A DNA stretch of 64,000 nucleotides from Clostridium gelidum (GTDB taxonomy: Bacteria; Bacillota; Clostridia; Clostridiales; Clostridiaceae), in assembly GCF_019977655.1 (NCBI RefSeq), contig NZ_AP024849.1:629001-693000 (forward strand), written 5' to 3'. A program made the position numbers and the translations under genes. The notes beneath the pieces were generated by a model, which was given only the letters and a program-made list of their open reading frames with translations, had not been told where the DNA came from and made no database searches. Below are positions 44,530 to 54,157 of this stretch, one piece after another. The first letter of the stretch is position 1, and each line of letters begins with the position of its first letter.

Positions 44530-45225
44530 ATGAATATTTTAATAGCAGAAGATGAGAAGGATATTAGAAATCTTATTTCACTACATATGAGAAAAGAAAA
44601 CTATGATGTTTATGAAGCATCTGATGGAAGAGAAGCATTAACAATATTTGAAAATGAAAAAATAGATTTAATTTTATTAGATACAATGATGCCAAATGTT
44701 GACGGCATTTCAGTAATACAAAAGGTACGAGCTGTATCAACAATTCCTATTATTTGCATTACTGCAATGGGAAATGATTCAGACAAAGTTTTAGCATTAG
44801 GACTTGGAGCTGATGATTATTTGGTAAAGCCTATAAGTCCAATTGAATTATCAGCTAGAGTAGCATCAAATCTCAGGCGATGTTATAACTATACTGAGCA
44901 CAAAGACATAGTATATACAACCGGAGAATTAAAATTATTTACTGAAACTTTTGAAATTTTTAAGGGGAAGAAGAAGATTGATTTAAATCCAAAAGAATTT
45001 AAAATCGTAAAATTATTAATATCTAATTTAGGTAAAGTATTTACTAAAAAACAAATTTATGAGGATGTATGGGAGGAATCCTATTTTGGGGATTCTAATA
45101 ATATAATGGTTCATTTAAGTCATATTAGAGAAAAAATAGAAGATGACCCTAAAAATCCTGTGTACATAAAAACTATAAGAGGTATAGGATACAAAATTGA
45201 AAGGGTTAATATAAATGAAGGCTAA
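44530..45225 (+). CDS. OmpR-family response regulator
   Basis: The receiver domain has the phosphoacceptor Asp in LILLDTMMPNVDG, an acidic pair in AEDEKD, Thr in CITAMG and Lys in YLVKPISP. The C-terminal winged helix is of the OmpR type (LNPKEFKIVKLLISN, then YIKTIRGIGYKIE). It has 231 residues. It overlaps the sensor kinase gene by 11 bases, so the two are made together. The target genes are unknown; the nearby membrane protein genes are candidates. Confidence 0.95.
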   Translation: MNILIAEDEKDIRNLISLHMRKENYDVYEASDGREALTIFENEKIDLILLDTMMPNVDGISVIQKVRAVSTIPIICITAMGNDSDKVLALGLGADDYLVKPISPIELSARVASNLRRCYNYTEHKDIVYTTGELKLFTETFEIFKGKKKIDLNPKEFKIVKLLISNLGKVFTKKQIYEDVWEESYFGDSNNIMVHLSHIREKIEDDPKNPVYIKTIRGIGYKIERVNINEG

Positions 45226-46723
45226 GAAAATAAAAAGAAGTGTTACAGCAGAACTATTTTTCATGTATTTTCTAGGATATATTGCTATTACTATAATATT
45301 AATAGTAGGTATTATATTTTCTATTGTTGGATATGAATTTCTATGTAATCCAAGCACATATAATTCTTATTTCATAGAGTTAGAAAATAAACTTAATGAT
45401 GATTATACAAGCATAAATGACGAAGATTTACTAGACATAGATGGGTTTATTATAAAAATCAATAATAAAAATGAAGTGCCGTACTCTAGAGGAAATGTTA
45501 TAGATGAATATAAGAGTCTAGATTTAAAAAGTTATATATACTTATCTGGATTAACAAAAGAAAATGAAATTTTATTAAATGACGATCTCATGGCATATTC
45601 CGTGTTGAAAAACTTTAATAATTCAACCATGGAATCACATAATATTAAGTATTCATTATATAGTAAGTATTTAGAAGAAGAAAATTCAATAATTGTATTT
45701 GGATGTCCATACTCAGAAATTACAAAACCTAATATAGTTACAAAAATAATTTCACATAATATATTAATAAAAATATTAATTTCGTTTAATATTTTTTTAA
45801 TTCTTTTAGTTGTATATGTTTTTGCAAAAGCAACTTCTAAGCTTTTTATAAAACCTATAAAAACATTATTAAATGGAGTAATGGAAATAACTAATAATAA
45901 TTATGATGTAAATATTAAAATTGATACAAAAAATGAATTCTTAGATTTGGCAAATGGTTTCAATATGATGGCAGAAACTATAAGAAATGAAATAAGAGAA
46001 AAAGAAAAATTAGAAAAGATAAGAGAAGGTTTAATATTAGACATATCACATGACTTAAAAAATCCGCTCTCATCTATTCTAGGGTATAGTGAAATCTTAA
46101 TTAACAACAGAGATCTAGATGAAAATGAAAAAATGGAGTATTTGAATATAATTAATAAAAATTCATACAGAGCAAATAAGCTTATGAATAATTTATTTGA
46201 ATTTTCCTTATATGATAATTCTGATTATAAATTCAATTTAATAAGAACTGATATATCAGAATTTATGCGGCAAACAATTGCAAATTATATTCCTGAATTT
46301 GAGCATAATAAATTTGAATATGATTTTGATATATTAGAGGAGCCTTATTATGTAATGATGGATGAAGAAAAATTAACTAGAGCTATTAATAATATTTTAG
46401 ATAATAAGCTTAAATACAATCCTTCTGGAAGTAAAATAGGTGTAAAAACTGAAATTAAAGAAAGATACTTTTGCATTGTGCTATCAGATGATGGGGAAAG
46501 TATTCCAGAAAAAAATAGAGAAAATATATTTAATCTGTTTGTAAGATTAGATAAATCAAGAAATTCTAAAACTGGAGGCACGGGACTTGGATTATCTATT
46601 ACCAAGAAGATATTAAACAAGCACAATGGAGGTATAAGAATTATAGATAGCGAAGCTGGGACAAGCTTTGAAATCATGTTACCTATTATCAAATCAAAAA
46701 CAGATAGTAATAACTATGAATAA
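45215..46723 (+). CDS. Membrane sensor histidine kinase
   Basis: This is the partner of the response regulator. Two membrane segments (LFFMYFLGYIAITIILIVGI and ILIKILISFNIFLILLVVYVF) flank an extracytoplasmic sensor region of about 130 residues. A HAMP domain, HisKA with the H-box DISHDLKNPLSSILGYSE, and an HATPase domain (NNILDNKLKYNPSG, DDGESIPEKN, GGTGLGLSI) follow. It has 502 residues. The sensed signal cannot be read. Confidence 0.95.
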   Translation: MKAKKIKRSVTAELFFMYFLGYIAITIILIVGIIFSIVGYEFLCNPSTYNSYFIELENKLNDDYTSINDEDLLDIDGFIIKINNKNEVPYSRGNVIDEYKSLDLKSYIYLSGLTKENEILLNDDLMAYSVLKNFNNSTMESHNIKYSLYSKYLEEENSIIVFGCPYSEITKPNIVTKIISHNILIKILISFNIFLILLVVYVFAKATSKLFIKPIKTLLNGVMEITNNNYDVNIKIDTKNEFLDLANGFNMMAETIRNEIREKEKLEKIREGLILDISHDLKNPLSSILGYSEILINNRDLDENEKMEYLNIINKNSYRANKLMNNLFEFSLYDNSDYKFNLIRTDISEFMRQTIANYIPEFEHNKFEYDFDILEEPYYVMMDEEKLTRAINNILDNKLKYNPSGSKIGVKTEIKERYFCIVLSDDGESIPEKNRENIFNLFVRLDKSRNSKTGGTGLGLSITKKILNKHNGGIRIIDSEAGTSFEIMLPIIKSKTDSNNYE

Positions 46724-46862
46724 GAATTTTAAGGTTAATTTAATGTTAGTGTAAGTTGTATTTAACAAGGGGTATTTATAATAAGTATAATAGGATAGTG
46801 AAAATATAACTTATATATTTAGGCACAATTACAGAAAATCAATCAAGAAAGGAGCTGTTTTT

Positions 46863-47729
46863 TTGAAGTTTGATAATGGTTTTAAGGAAATTAAAATTAG
46901 GCATATCATTAGTATGTATTTAATTATGTTTCTAATTTTAATAGCAATTATTATCGGTATATATCCATCTGGAAAAATTAGTAATACTAATATAAATATT
47001 TTATGTTTAATTATGGAAGTATTTGGTACTATTGCACTTTGCTGCATAATTAAGCCATCTAAAGGAAAGATAAATTCATTATATAGGGATTTTAAAAGCC
47101 AATTAGATATGAAAGAAATAATTTTAGTTATTATATTTTTTGCATGTTTAAATATAGGAGCAAAGAATATAATGACTGATATAATTTATTTGATTAGTCC
47201 AAGTTTTGCAAATAGTTTTATAAATGATAGCACATTGATTATTAATTCGAAGACTGATTATTGGATAGTTTTTATAATTTTAGTTATTTTAACACCTTTT
47301 ACAGAAGAAATAGTATTTAGACATGTATTTTTTAAAAGACTTTCAAAGAAGTTTAATATCTATGTTGGAATAATTGTATCTTCCATAATTTTTGCAGTAT
47401 TTACTAATGGATCAGGTCCGGAATTTATAGGATTTTTATTACTTGGAATAATAAATTGTATACTATATGTTAAGTATGAAAATATTCTTATACCTATGTT
47501 TATATATTTTGTAAACAATATCTTTTATATGATAGTATCAATTCCATTTGGAAAAGTTGAAAAGAAGGCTATTACTTTAAATCCAACCGATATGATTTTG
47601 TATGCAGTATCGGGGATAATATTATTTAATATAGGAATGATATTTTTTATTAAATTTATTTGTGAAAATAAGGTTTATTTAAGAGAAAGTTTTAATAAAA
47701 GTAAGAGTATGGAAATCAAGCAAAGTTAA
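46863..47729 (+). CDS. CPBP/Abi-family membrane protein, probably degenerate
   Basis: A multi-span protein of 288 residues with the CPBP motif 1 (PFTEEIVFRHVFFKRL, EExxxR). The later metal-binding histidines seem to be lost: motif 2 reads IIFAVFTNGSG, with Asn where His is usual, and the last motif reads IYFVNNIFY in place of HxxNN. It may therefore no longer be a protease. The start is TTG at 46863 after AAGGAGC. Members of this family act in prenyl-protein processing, bacteriocin immunity or signalling; none is shown here. Confidence 0.75.
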   Translation: MKFDNGFKEIKIRHIISMYLIMFLILIAIIIGIYPSGKISNTNINILCLIMEVFGTIALCCIIKPSKGKINSLYRDFKSQLDMKEIILVIIFFACLNIGAKNIMTDIIYLISPSFANSFINDSTLIINSKTDYWIVFIILVILTPFTEEIVFRHVFFKRLSKKFNIYVGIIVSSIIFAVFTNGSGPEFIGFLLLGIINCILYVKYENILIPMFIYFVNNIFYMIVSIPFGKVEKKAITLNPTDMILYAVSGIILFNIGMIFFIKFICENKVYLRESFNKSKSMEIKQS

Positions 47730-47844
47730 TATCAGGCATATGAAAGAAAATAGGCTGTCAGATGGACTTGCTATTTTTTGATTATGCCTTATGAATACAA
47801 ATGAAGAGAGGTATTAAAATGCACCTTTATCATTTGCAAAAGTT

Positions 47845-48201
47845 ATGTATTTATTAATTATAGTAGCTACTATAATTACATGCTTTATTGTTTATAAAGA
47901 TATAGATAGTAAAGTTGCTATTGGATTTGTAGTAGGATATGTAATTTTTCTATTCGCATATCTTCTATTTACTATTTTTATCACTATTTATAATTCAAGA
48001 AAATTCAAGTGGATAGAGATAAGAAGAAGAGTAATTAAATTGCTTATTTGTTTTATTGCAATTTCGGGTTTGAATTATATTTTAAATTACTATTTTAGGT
48101 CATCAGAAATAGACTTATTTAAAATATTGACTAGAGCATTTGCAATAGCATTGGGTATTTGTTTTAGTGATGTGATGTTTTTAAAAAAGAAAGAAAATTA
48201 A
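47845..48201 (+). CDS. Small membrane protein of unknown function
   Basis: 118 residues with three or four hydrophobic segments (YLLIIVATIITCFIVY, VAIGFVVGYVIFLFAYLLF, VIKLLICFIAISGLNYIL, FAIALGICFSDVMFL). No ribosome binding site stands near the ATG at 47845. An AGAGAGG with a better-placed ATG at 47819 lies in another frame and reaches a stop after 12 codons. The N-terminus may thus be shortened by a frameshift. Confidence 0.5.
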   Translation: MYLLIIVATIITCFIVYKDIDSKVAIGFVVGYVIFLFAYLLFTIFITIYNSRKFKWIEIRRRVIKLLICFIAISGLNYILNYYFRSSEIDLFKILTRAFAIALGICFSDVMFLKKKEN

Positions 48202-48272
48202 AGTGATTTATATTGTATTGTTAAAAATAATATACTGAATAAATTTCAATTTGTTAAGGAGAGATGATTAAA

Positions 48273-49325
48273 ATGGAGAAAATTAAGGGGAATGTTATTC
48301 ATATATGTTTTTCACAAAGTGCAGGTGGAAGTTTAAAACATGCAGTTAAAAAGAAAAAGTTATTTGAAGGAAAGAAAATTATTGTATTTCCTGATGATAT
48401 TTCTATAGGAACAATAGGGAATGATATAAATGTAGATAAAAGAATAGAGTGGTGTGATGGTATTGATAAAGAAGATGGTATACTTAATTTAGAAAATACT
48501 GAGTATCTAAAGGAAGGCTATAAAAAATTTTATAAACAAATTTCAAAAATTAAAAACTCAGATCTAATTTATTTATGGTATGGAGAATCCGGTAGCGATA
48601 TGTGTGGGATGCTGTATACTATGGAATTTTTGAAAGATAAAGTTGAACATATTTATTGTATTAATGTATCTGAAAAGATTGACGAATCTGATAGTAGGGT
48701 TTATATATACAGGACAGTTGGAGAAGTTAGCGCTGAAAAACTAAAATATTTTCTTAAAATAAAAAGAAAAGTTGAATTGAAGGAATACAATGATTTTATA
48801 AATCAATGGAATTCCTTAAAAAAGGATGATTCACTACTTCGTATTTTTAATGATGGTAAGATGAAAAGTGTCAAGGAAGATTATTTTGATATACATATAT
48901 TAAAGTTTACACCAAAAGAATTTAGAAAATCAGCGAGAACTGTAGGAAGTGCAATAGGATATAGTGAAACAAGAATTTCTGATGACTATATATTTTGGAG
49001 AGTACAAGAACTTGTGAAATTAGGGATGCTAGAGTTCAAAGGTAAATTTGGAATCATGAGAGAAATGGAAATTAAAATAACACAAAAGGGACTTGAACTC
49101 ATGAGTACTGATTTAGAAGCAATTTCATATTGGAGAAATGTAGAGATTGAATTGCAGAAAGAAAGGGACATTGAAAATGAATACAAAGAACAAGGAAGGA
49201 TGGAAGAAAAAATAAGTATGGCAAAAAAGCTTATGGACGTTTTAGATATAGAAATAATAGCAGAAAAAATAGGGTTAACTGTGGCACAAGTCAAAAATAT
49301 TGAAATTGATAAGACGGAAAGTTGA
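48273..49325 (+). CDS. DUF1835/DUF3658 domain protein
   Basis: The 350-residue soluble protein starts with GNVIHICFSQSAGGSLKHAV, as in DUF1835 proteins. Its middle part (EVSAEKLKYFLKIKRKVELKEYNDFINQW) fits DUF3658. Near the C-terminus is a charged helix. The biochemical role is unknown. The ATG at 48273 is 9 bases after AAGGAGAG; the ATG at 48264 is too close. Its end nearly overlaps the protease gene that follows, so the two may work together. Confidence 0.7.
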   Translation: MEKIKGNVIHICFSQSAGGSLKHAVKKKKLFEGKKIIVFPDDISIGTIGNDINVDKRIEWCDGIDKEDGILNLENTEYLKEGYKKFYKQISKIKNSDLIYLWYGESGSDMCGMLYTMEFLKDKVEHIYCINVSEKIDESDSRVYIYRTVGEVSAEKLKYFLKIKRKVELKEYNDFINQWNSLKKDDSLLRIFNDGKMKSVKEDYFDIHILKFTPKEFRKSARTVGSAIGYSETRISDDYIFWRVQELVKLGMLEFKGKFGIMREMEIKITQKGLELMSTDLEAISYWRNVEIELQKERDIENEYKEQGRMEEKISMAKKLMDVLDIEIIAEKIGLTVAQVKNIEIDKTES

Positions 49326-49327
49326 AT

Positions 49328-50062
49328 ATGGAGGAAGAGATAGAATTAATGAAAACCCCAAGCATTGGTAAGATATTACTTAACTTTTTTATAGTTTCTG
49401 TAACAATATTAATATTAGGATTTGCATTCAATCTGTATTATGCAATAGGCTATTTATTCATTCTTATTGTTCATGAATTAGGTCATTATATTGTAGCAAA
49501 ACTACTGAAGTTAAAAGTCCATTTTGGAGGGTTCACTCCCTTTGGGGCATATATAGTTCATGAGAATACTGAAAGTTGTAAAGAAAATGCACTTATTGCA
49601 ATAGGAGGTCCATTATTTGGTGGGATACTTGGACTTATTTACTATGTGGTGTATTGTTTTACAGGAGATTATACATTTTTGGCATTATGTTTTAACTCAA
49701 TAATACTAAATTTAGCAAATTTAATACCTGTAAATCCTCTTGATGGTGGTTATATAGCAGAAGCAATATCTCCTATAATTTGCTATATGGGATTTCCGTT
49801 ATTATTATATTTGTTTATATCAGCACACCGTTTAAAGAGCAAGATATTATTATTTTTTATTATAATAGGAGGTATTTATCAAGCATACAAATTTACCATC
49901 AAATATAAAACTGATTATTATTTCAAGTTAGACAAGCAGAGTAAAATAAAGTTCATATGTATATATGGTATATTAGTTTTATTTTTAGGAGTTAGTGCAA
50001 TATATTTTTACAACACATTTGATTTTAAGGAATTAATGAAAAGTATTAGTAGATTTAATTAA
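49328..50062 (+). CDS. Site-2 protease family membrane metalloprotease (M50)
   Basis: An intramembrane zinc protease of about 244 residues. The zinc motif HExxH is seen as LIVHELGHYIVAKLL in a membrane segment, and the third ligand is in NLIPVNPLDGGYIAE. Six or so hydrophobic segments are present. Start ATG 49328, with TTG 49322 an alternative that overlaps the previous gene. Substrates of such proteases are often anti-sigma factors or stress proteins; none is visible here. Confidence 0.85.
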   Translation: MEEEIELMKTPSIGKILLNFFIVSVTILILGFAFNLYYAIGYLFILIVHELGHYIVAKLLKLKVHFGGFTPFGAYIVHENTESCKENALIAIGGPLFGGILGLIYYVVYCFTGDYTFLALCFNSIILNLANLIPVNPLDGGYIAEAISPIICYMGFPLLLYLFISAHRLKSKILLFFIIIGGIYQAYKFTIKYKTDYYFKLDKQSKIKFICIYGILVLFLGVSAIYFYNTFDFKELMKSISRFN

Positions 50063-50097
50063 TTACATATTATATTTGATAAAAGGAGTGGGGTTTT

Positions 50098-50709
50098 ATG
50101 GTAATTGCAAAATATGAAGATATAGAAGGAATAAGCAAATTAATATTAGAAGGTTTTGCTGATGATCCTAAAATGAAATATCAGCTAAGAAATCTTGAGA
50201 GGAAGCAACTTATCTTAAAAACTATAGTTGAAAGTCAAGTGAGAGAATTTTTAGGAAAGGCTGAAGTGTATACTATTGATAACTGTAAGGGAGCAATACT
50301 TGGTTATAATAGTAGAAATGTTGATTTTAATAGATTTATAGAAATAGTCACTGAAATTAATAATGAATTGATAAAAATATTAACGGAGCAGGAGATGCAG
50401 ACTCTAATAAGTGCTAGCCAAATGTTAGGTGAAGTTGATAATCCGCTATGGTTCAATGAAATTTCAGAAGAATATTATCATTTAATGACTATTGCTATTG
50501 ATAAGGAATTTAGAGGTAGAGGTATCTTCCGTAAGTTAATTTCACCTTTGATTAAAGAATGTGATGAAAAAAAGATTCCTATTTTACTTGAAACACACAA
50601 TAAAGCAAATCTAAATATTTATAAACATTTTGGGTTTAATATAGTAAAAGAATTTGCGGATGAAAAGATGGCTTTTAAACAATATTGTATGATTCGTCAG
50701 CCTAGCTAA
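50098..50709 (+). CDS. GNAT-family N-acetyltransferase
   Basis: 203 residues. The acetyl-CoA motif A is in IAIDKEFRGRGIFRKLI, and the end of the fold is in LETHNKANLNIYKHFGFNIV. The substrate cannot be predicted. AAGGAGTGGGG precedes the ATG. Confidence 0.85.
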   Translation: MVIAKYEDIEGISKLILEGFADDPKMKYQLRNLERKQLILKTIVESQVREFLGKAEVYTIDNCKGAILGYNSRNVDFNRFIEIVTEINNELIKILTEQEMQTLISASQMLGEVDNPLWFNEISEEYYHLMTIAIDKEFRGRGIFRKLISPLIKECDEKKIPILLETHNKANLNIYKHFGFNIVKEFADEKMAFKQYCMIRQPS

Positions 50710-50745
50710 GATTCTTATATAAAGTAGTGAAAGAAGGTTAGTTTT

Positions 50746-51021
50746 ATGGTAATAAATCAAAAGGCATTATCAATAACAACGATTATTTTCAGTATAATAA
50801 CGTTATGCCTAGCAGTGCTAACATTTTTTGAATATATAAATATAGATATTATGATGCTATTTTTAGGATTTACTCAAGTAATTGGCGGACTAAGTCAAAT
50901 TAATCTTGCTAAGCAAACTAATAAAGATGGTGTAAGCAAAGGTAGTAGGACTGTTGGAATATTAGCTATAATTATTGGGATACTAATTATAACTATGGAT
51001 TGTAAAAAATTCTTGATTTGA
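50746..51021 (+). CDS. Small membrane protein, DUF3953-like
   Basis: 91 residues with three hydrophobic segments (ITTIIFSIITLCLAVLTFFE, IMMLFLGFTQVIGGLSQ, TVGILAIIIGILIITM). The pattern resembles DUF3953 proteins of Firmicutes. GAAAGAAGG precedes the ATG. Function unknown. Confidence 0.6.
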   Translation: MVINQKALSITTIIFSIITLCLAVLTFFEYINIDIMMLFLGFTQVIGGLSQINLAKQTNKDGVSKGSRTVGILAIIIGILIITMDCKKFLI

Positions 51022-51057
51022 ATTTAAATAAGTTTATAATATTAATATGTATATGAG

Positions 51058-51099
51058 ATTAGTATTGCCATTACTAAGAATAGTAATGGCAATACTAAT
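51058..51099. terminator. Strong hairpin between the DUF3953 gene and tex
   Basis: A perfect 18-bp stem (ATTAGTATTGCCATTACT with its complement) and a 6-base loop AAGAAT. The T-run is poor, so termination strength is unsure. Confidence 0.6.
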
Positions 51100-51164
51100 T
51101 TATGTGGTAAAATATTATTAGTCGAATTATTTGAAAATAATTTAATATAAAGCAGGAGGCAATT

Positions 51165-53342
51165 ATGAATTCAATTGAAGAAAGAATCGCGAAAGAGTTA
51201 GAAATAAGATTAGGTCAAGTTCAAAGTGTTATTGAACTCTTAGATGATGGAAATACAGTTCCTTTTATATCAAGATATAGAAAAGAAGTTACTGGTGGAC
51301 TTTCAGATGAAGTTTTAAGAAAATTATCTGAAAGACTTACTTATTTAAGAAATTTAGAAGAAAGAAAAGCAGCTGTTACAAGAATAATACAAGAACAAGA
51401 GAAGTTTACAGAGGAAATTGGAAATGCTTTAGAAAAAGCAACAACTTTAACTGAAGTTGAAGATATATATAGACCTTATAAAACTAAAAAAAGAACAAGA
51501 GCAACAATGGCTGTTGAAAAAGGATTAAAGCCTCTTGCGGAATTGATTTTAGAAGGCAAATTTAATGGTGATCTAAATGAAGAAGCATCTAAATATATAA
51601 GCGAAGAAAAGGGTGTAGTAAGTAGTGAAGATGCTATTTCTGGAGCTTTAGATATAGTCTGTGAAAGTATCTCAGATGAAGCTAAGTATAGAAAATATAT
51701 AAGAGACTTTGTTATGAGAGAAGGAAACATAGAAAGCAAGGGAGACTCTAAAGAATCAACACCATATGAAATGTATTATGAGTATTCAGAAGCAGTAAAT
51801 AAAATACCACCTCATAGAATATTAGCTATTAATAGAGGTGAAAAGGAAAAAATATTGAGCGTTAAAATTACTGTAAGTGAAGACAAGATAGTGCAATATT
51901 TAGAGAACCAAGTATTAAAGAAAAATTCAGTTTTAGATGAGAAACTAAAACTTGCAATAAAGGATTCATTAAAGAGATTAATTTATCCATCAATAGAAAG
52001 AGAAATTAGAAGTGAATTAACTGATATTGGTGAGGAAGGTGCTATTAATATTTTCAAAGAAAATCTAAAAGCATTGCTTTTGCAAGCACCAATTAAAGGG
52101 AAAGTTGTAATGGGATATGACCCTGGATTTAGAACAGGTTGTAAGATTGCAATATTAGATGCAACAGGAAAATTCTTAGAAAATACTGCAGTATATCCAA
52201 CAGTTCCTAGAAGAGATATTGAAGGAACAAAGAAAACGTTAAAAGCACTTATTGCTAAACATAATGTTGATGTTATTTCACTTGGTAATGGGACTGCATC
52301 TAGAGAATCAGAAGAAGTAATCGCTGAAATGATTACTGAAATAAAAAATGAAACTGGTAGAGAATTAGCATACGTAATTGTATCTGAAGCAGGAGCATCA
52401 GTTTACTCAGCATCAGAACTTGCAACTAAGGAATATCCAGATTTAGATGTTACAGTAAGAGGAGCAATTTCAATAGGTAGAAGGTTACAAGATCCACTTG
52501 CTGAATTAGTTAAAATAGATCCTAAAGCAATTGGTGTTGGACAATACCAACATGATGTAACACCTAAAAAGCTAGAAGAATCTTTAGCAGGTGTTGTAGA
52601 GGATTCAGTTAATACTGTTGGAGTTGATTTAAATATAGCAACACCATCACTTTTGACACATATTTCAGGAATAAATGCAGCTATAGCTAAAAATATTGTT
52701 GATTATAGAGAAGAAGTTGGAAAATTCTCTTCAAGAAAAGAGTTATTAAAGGTTAAGAGATTAGGGCAAAAGGCATATGAACAATGTGCAGGGTTCTTAA
52801 GAGTTGATGATGGTAAAGATCCTTTAGATAATACATCAGTCCATCCTGAATCTTATAGTGTAGCTAAAAAGCTAATTGAACTATTAGGATATAAAAAGCA
52901 AGATCTTAAAGAGAATAAACTAGGTGATATTGATGAAAGAGCAGAAGCACAAGGATTAAAGGCTTTAAGCGAAACTCTAGAAGTTGGAGAACTTACTTTA
53001 AAAGATATAATTAAAGAACTGAAAAAGCCAGGTAGAGATCCTAGAGAGGGGATGCCAAAGCCAATACTTAAGACAGGAATAGTTGAACTCAAAGATTTAA
53101 TGCCAGGAATGGTTTTAGATGGAACTGTTAGAAACGTATCAGACTTCGGTGCATTTGTAGATATTGGAGTTCATCAAGATGGATTAGTTCATAAGAGCCA
53201 AATGGCAAACAGATTTGTAAGGCATCCTTTAGATATAGTTAAAGTTGGAGATATAGTAAAGGTAGCTATAATAGAAGTTGATGAAAAGAGAAAGAGAATA
53301 TCTTTGACTATGAAGGATATTGATGAGTCGGCAGAAGTATAA
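51165..53342 (+). CDS. tex: Tex-family RNA-binding transcription accessory protein
   Basis: Tex is a conserved nucleic-acid-binding factor related to Spt6. The 725 residues show the N-terminal helical domain (QSVIELLDDGNTVPFISRYR), the YqgF domain (VMGYDPGFRTGCKIAILD), helix-hairpin-helix repeats (LKVKRLGQKAYEQCAGFLR) and a C-terminal S1 domain (LDGTVRNVSDFGAFVDIG to KRKRISLTMKDID). AGGAGG precedes the ATG. Its last 60 bases and its terminator are repeated 8.1 kb downstream. Confidence 0.97.
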   Translation: MNSIEERIAKELEIRLGQVQSVIELLDDGNTVPFISRYRKEVTGGLSDEVLRKLSERLTYLRNLEERKAAVTRIIQEQEKFTEEIGNALEKATTLTEVEDIYRPYKTKKRTRATMAVEKGLKPLAELILEGKFNGDLNEEASKYISEEKGVVSSEDAISGALDIVCESISDEAKYRKYIRDFVMREGNIESKGDSKESTPYEMYYEYSEAVNKIPPHRILAINRGEKEKILSVKITVSEDKIVQYLENQVLKKNSVLDEKLKLAIKDSLKRLIYPSIEREIRSELTDIGEEGAINIFKENLKALLLQAPIKGKVVMGYDPGFRTGCKIAILDATGKFLENTAVYPTVPRRDIEGTKKTLKALIAKHNVDVISLGNGTASRESEEVIAEMITEIKNETGRELAYVIVSEAGASVYSASELATKEYPDLDVTVRGAISIGRRLQDPLAELVKIDPKAIGVGQYQHDVTPKKLEESLAGVVEDSVNTVGVDLNIATPSLLTHISGINAAIAKNIVDYREEVGKFSSRKELLKVKRLGQKAYEQCAGFLRVDDGKDPLDNTSVHPESYSVAKKLIELLGYKKQDLKENKLGDIDERAEAQGLKALSETLEVGELTLKDIIKELKKPGRDPREGMPKPILKTGIVELKDLMPGMVLDGTVRNVSDFGAFVDIGVHQDGLVHKSQMANRFVRHPLDIVKVGDIVKVAIIEVDEKRKRISLTMKDIDESAEV

Positions 53343-53437
53343 TTAATATATTTTCTTTAAAATAGAATAGTGGATTTTAAATTTTTAAAAGTCTTAAGAA
53401 TAAATAGATTGTTTATTCTTAAGACTTTTTTTGTAGA
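53283..53437 (+). repeat. Direct repeat, left copy: tex 3' end plus terminator
   Basis: The string AGAATATCTTTGACTATGAA, then GGATATTGAT and AAGTATAATT, and the terminator arm AAAAGTCTTAAGAATAAA recur at 61416-61542. The two copies differ mainly in a short stretch between the stop and the terminator (41 against 16 bases). Confidence 0.85.
53387..53432. terminator. Terminator of tex
   Basis: AAAAGTCTTAAGAATAAA / TTTATTCTTAAGACTTTT followed by TTTG. Confidence 0.95.
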
Positions 53438-53474
53438 AGATAATAAGATATTGGTTGAAATTTGAAGAAATAAG

Positions 53475-53502
53475 TTTACAAATTATAAAAAGAGAGTATA
53501 AT
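53475..53502 (+). promoter_or_regulatory. Candidate promoter of the first thiazoline-hydrolase-family gene
   Basis: TTTACA and TATAAT with a 16-base spacer, 72 bases before the ATG. Confidence 0.5.
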
Positions 53503-53573
53503 CTAATAAAATACACAAAATACATAGGTGTAGTAGGAAAAAGAAAAAGAGGGATTAAGGAGAGAAGAAAATT

Positions 53574-54056
53574 ATGATTAAAAATGTACCAAATATTAAT
53601 GAGAAGCATACAGAGGATCTAAGACAAGCGTTTGAACACAGAGCAACTTGGTTTTACTTTTTAATTGATGAAGCTGAAAAAAAGGGGGTAGATGCAGAAT
53701 TTGCTAGAGATGCAATACGTCAATGTGGTTGCTTTCATGGACAAAATAAGTTCCCTAAAACTGATGATATAAGAGAATTTGCAACAGCATTTGCAACAGA
53801 ACAAGTTCAAAAGGTATTTGAAATGGATGTAAAAACTACAGATGAAGAATTAAATATAGAATTTCATTACTGTCCACTTGTAGCAGCATGGGAAAAGTTA
53901 ACTAATAATGAAGTTAAAATTTCAAAATTGTGTGATATAGCAATGGATGGAGATAGAGGTATAATAAGTAAATTTGATAATTTCACTTTTGAATTAGGAA
54001 ATACTATTGCAAATGGTGATGAAACTTGCCAAGTTTTAATAAAAAAGAAAAAGTAG
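53574..54056 (+). CDS. L-2-amino-thiazoline-4-carboxylate hydrolase family protein (short form)
   Basis: 160 residues. The family signature is visible as FHYCPLVAAWEKL, then LCDIAMDGDRGIISKF, FTFELGNTIANG and DETCQV. The named member opens the ring of L-2-amino-thiazoline-4-carboxylate in a Pseudomonas route to cysteine; most members have no known substrate. AAGGAGAG precedes the ATG. It has its own terminator. It opens an 8-kb block that also contains a longer paralogue at 59829. Confidence 0.75.
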   Translation: MIKNVPNINEKHTEDLRQAFEHRATWFYFLIDEAEKKGVDAEFARDAIRQCGCFHGQNKFPKTDDIREFATAFATEQVQKVFEMDVKTTDEELNIEFHYCPLVAAWEKLTNNEVKISKLCDIAMDGDRGIISKFDNFTFELGNTIANGDETCQVLIKKKK

Positions 54057-54091
54057 TAAGAAGAGCAATAAATAAATAGTAAATAATGATT

Positions 54092-54130
54092 AAAAAGATG
54101 GTTAAATATTTCTAAACCATCTTTTTATTT
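54092..54130 (+). terminator. Terminator after the short hydrolase-family gene
   Basis: AAAAAGATGGTT / AACCATCTTTTT followed by ATTT. Confidence 0.85.
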
Positions 54131-54157
54131 ATATAAATATTGGAGGAAGCAAATTTT

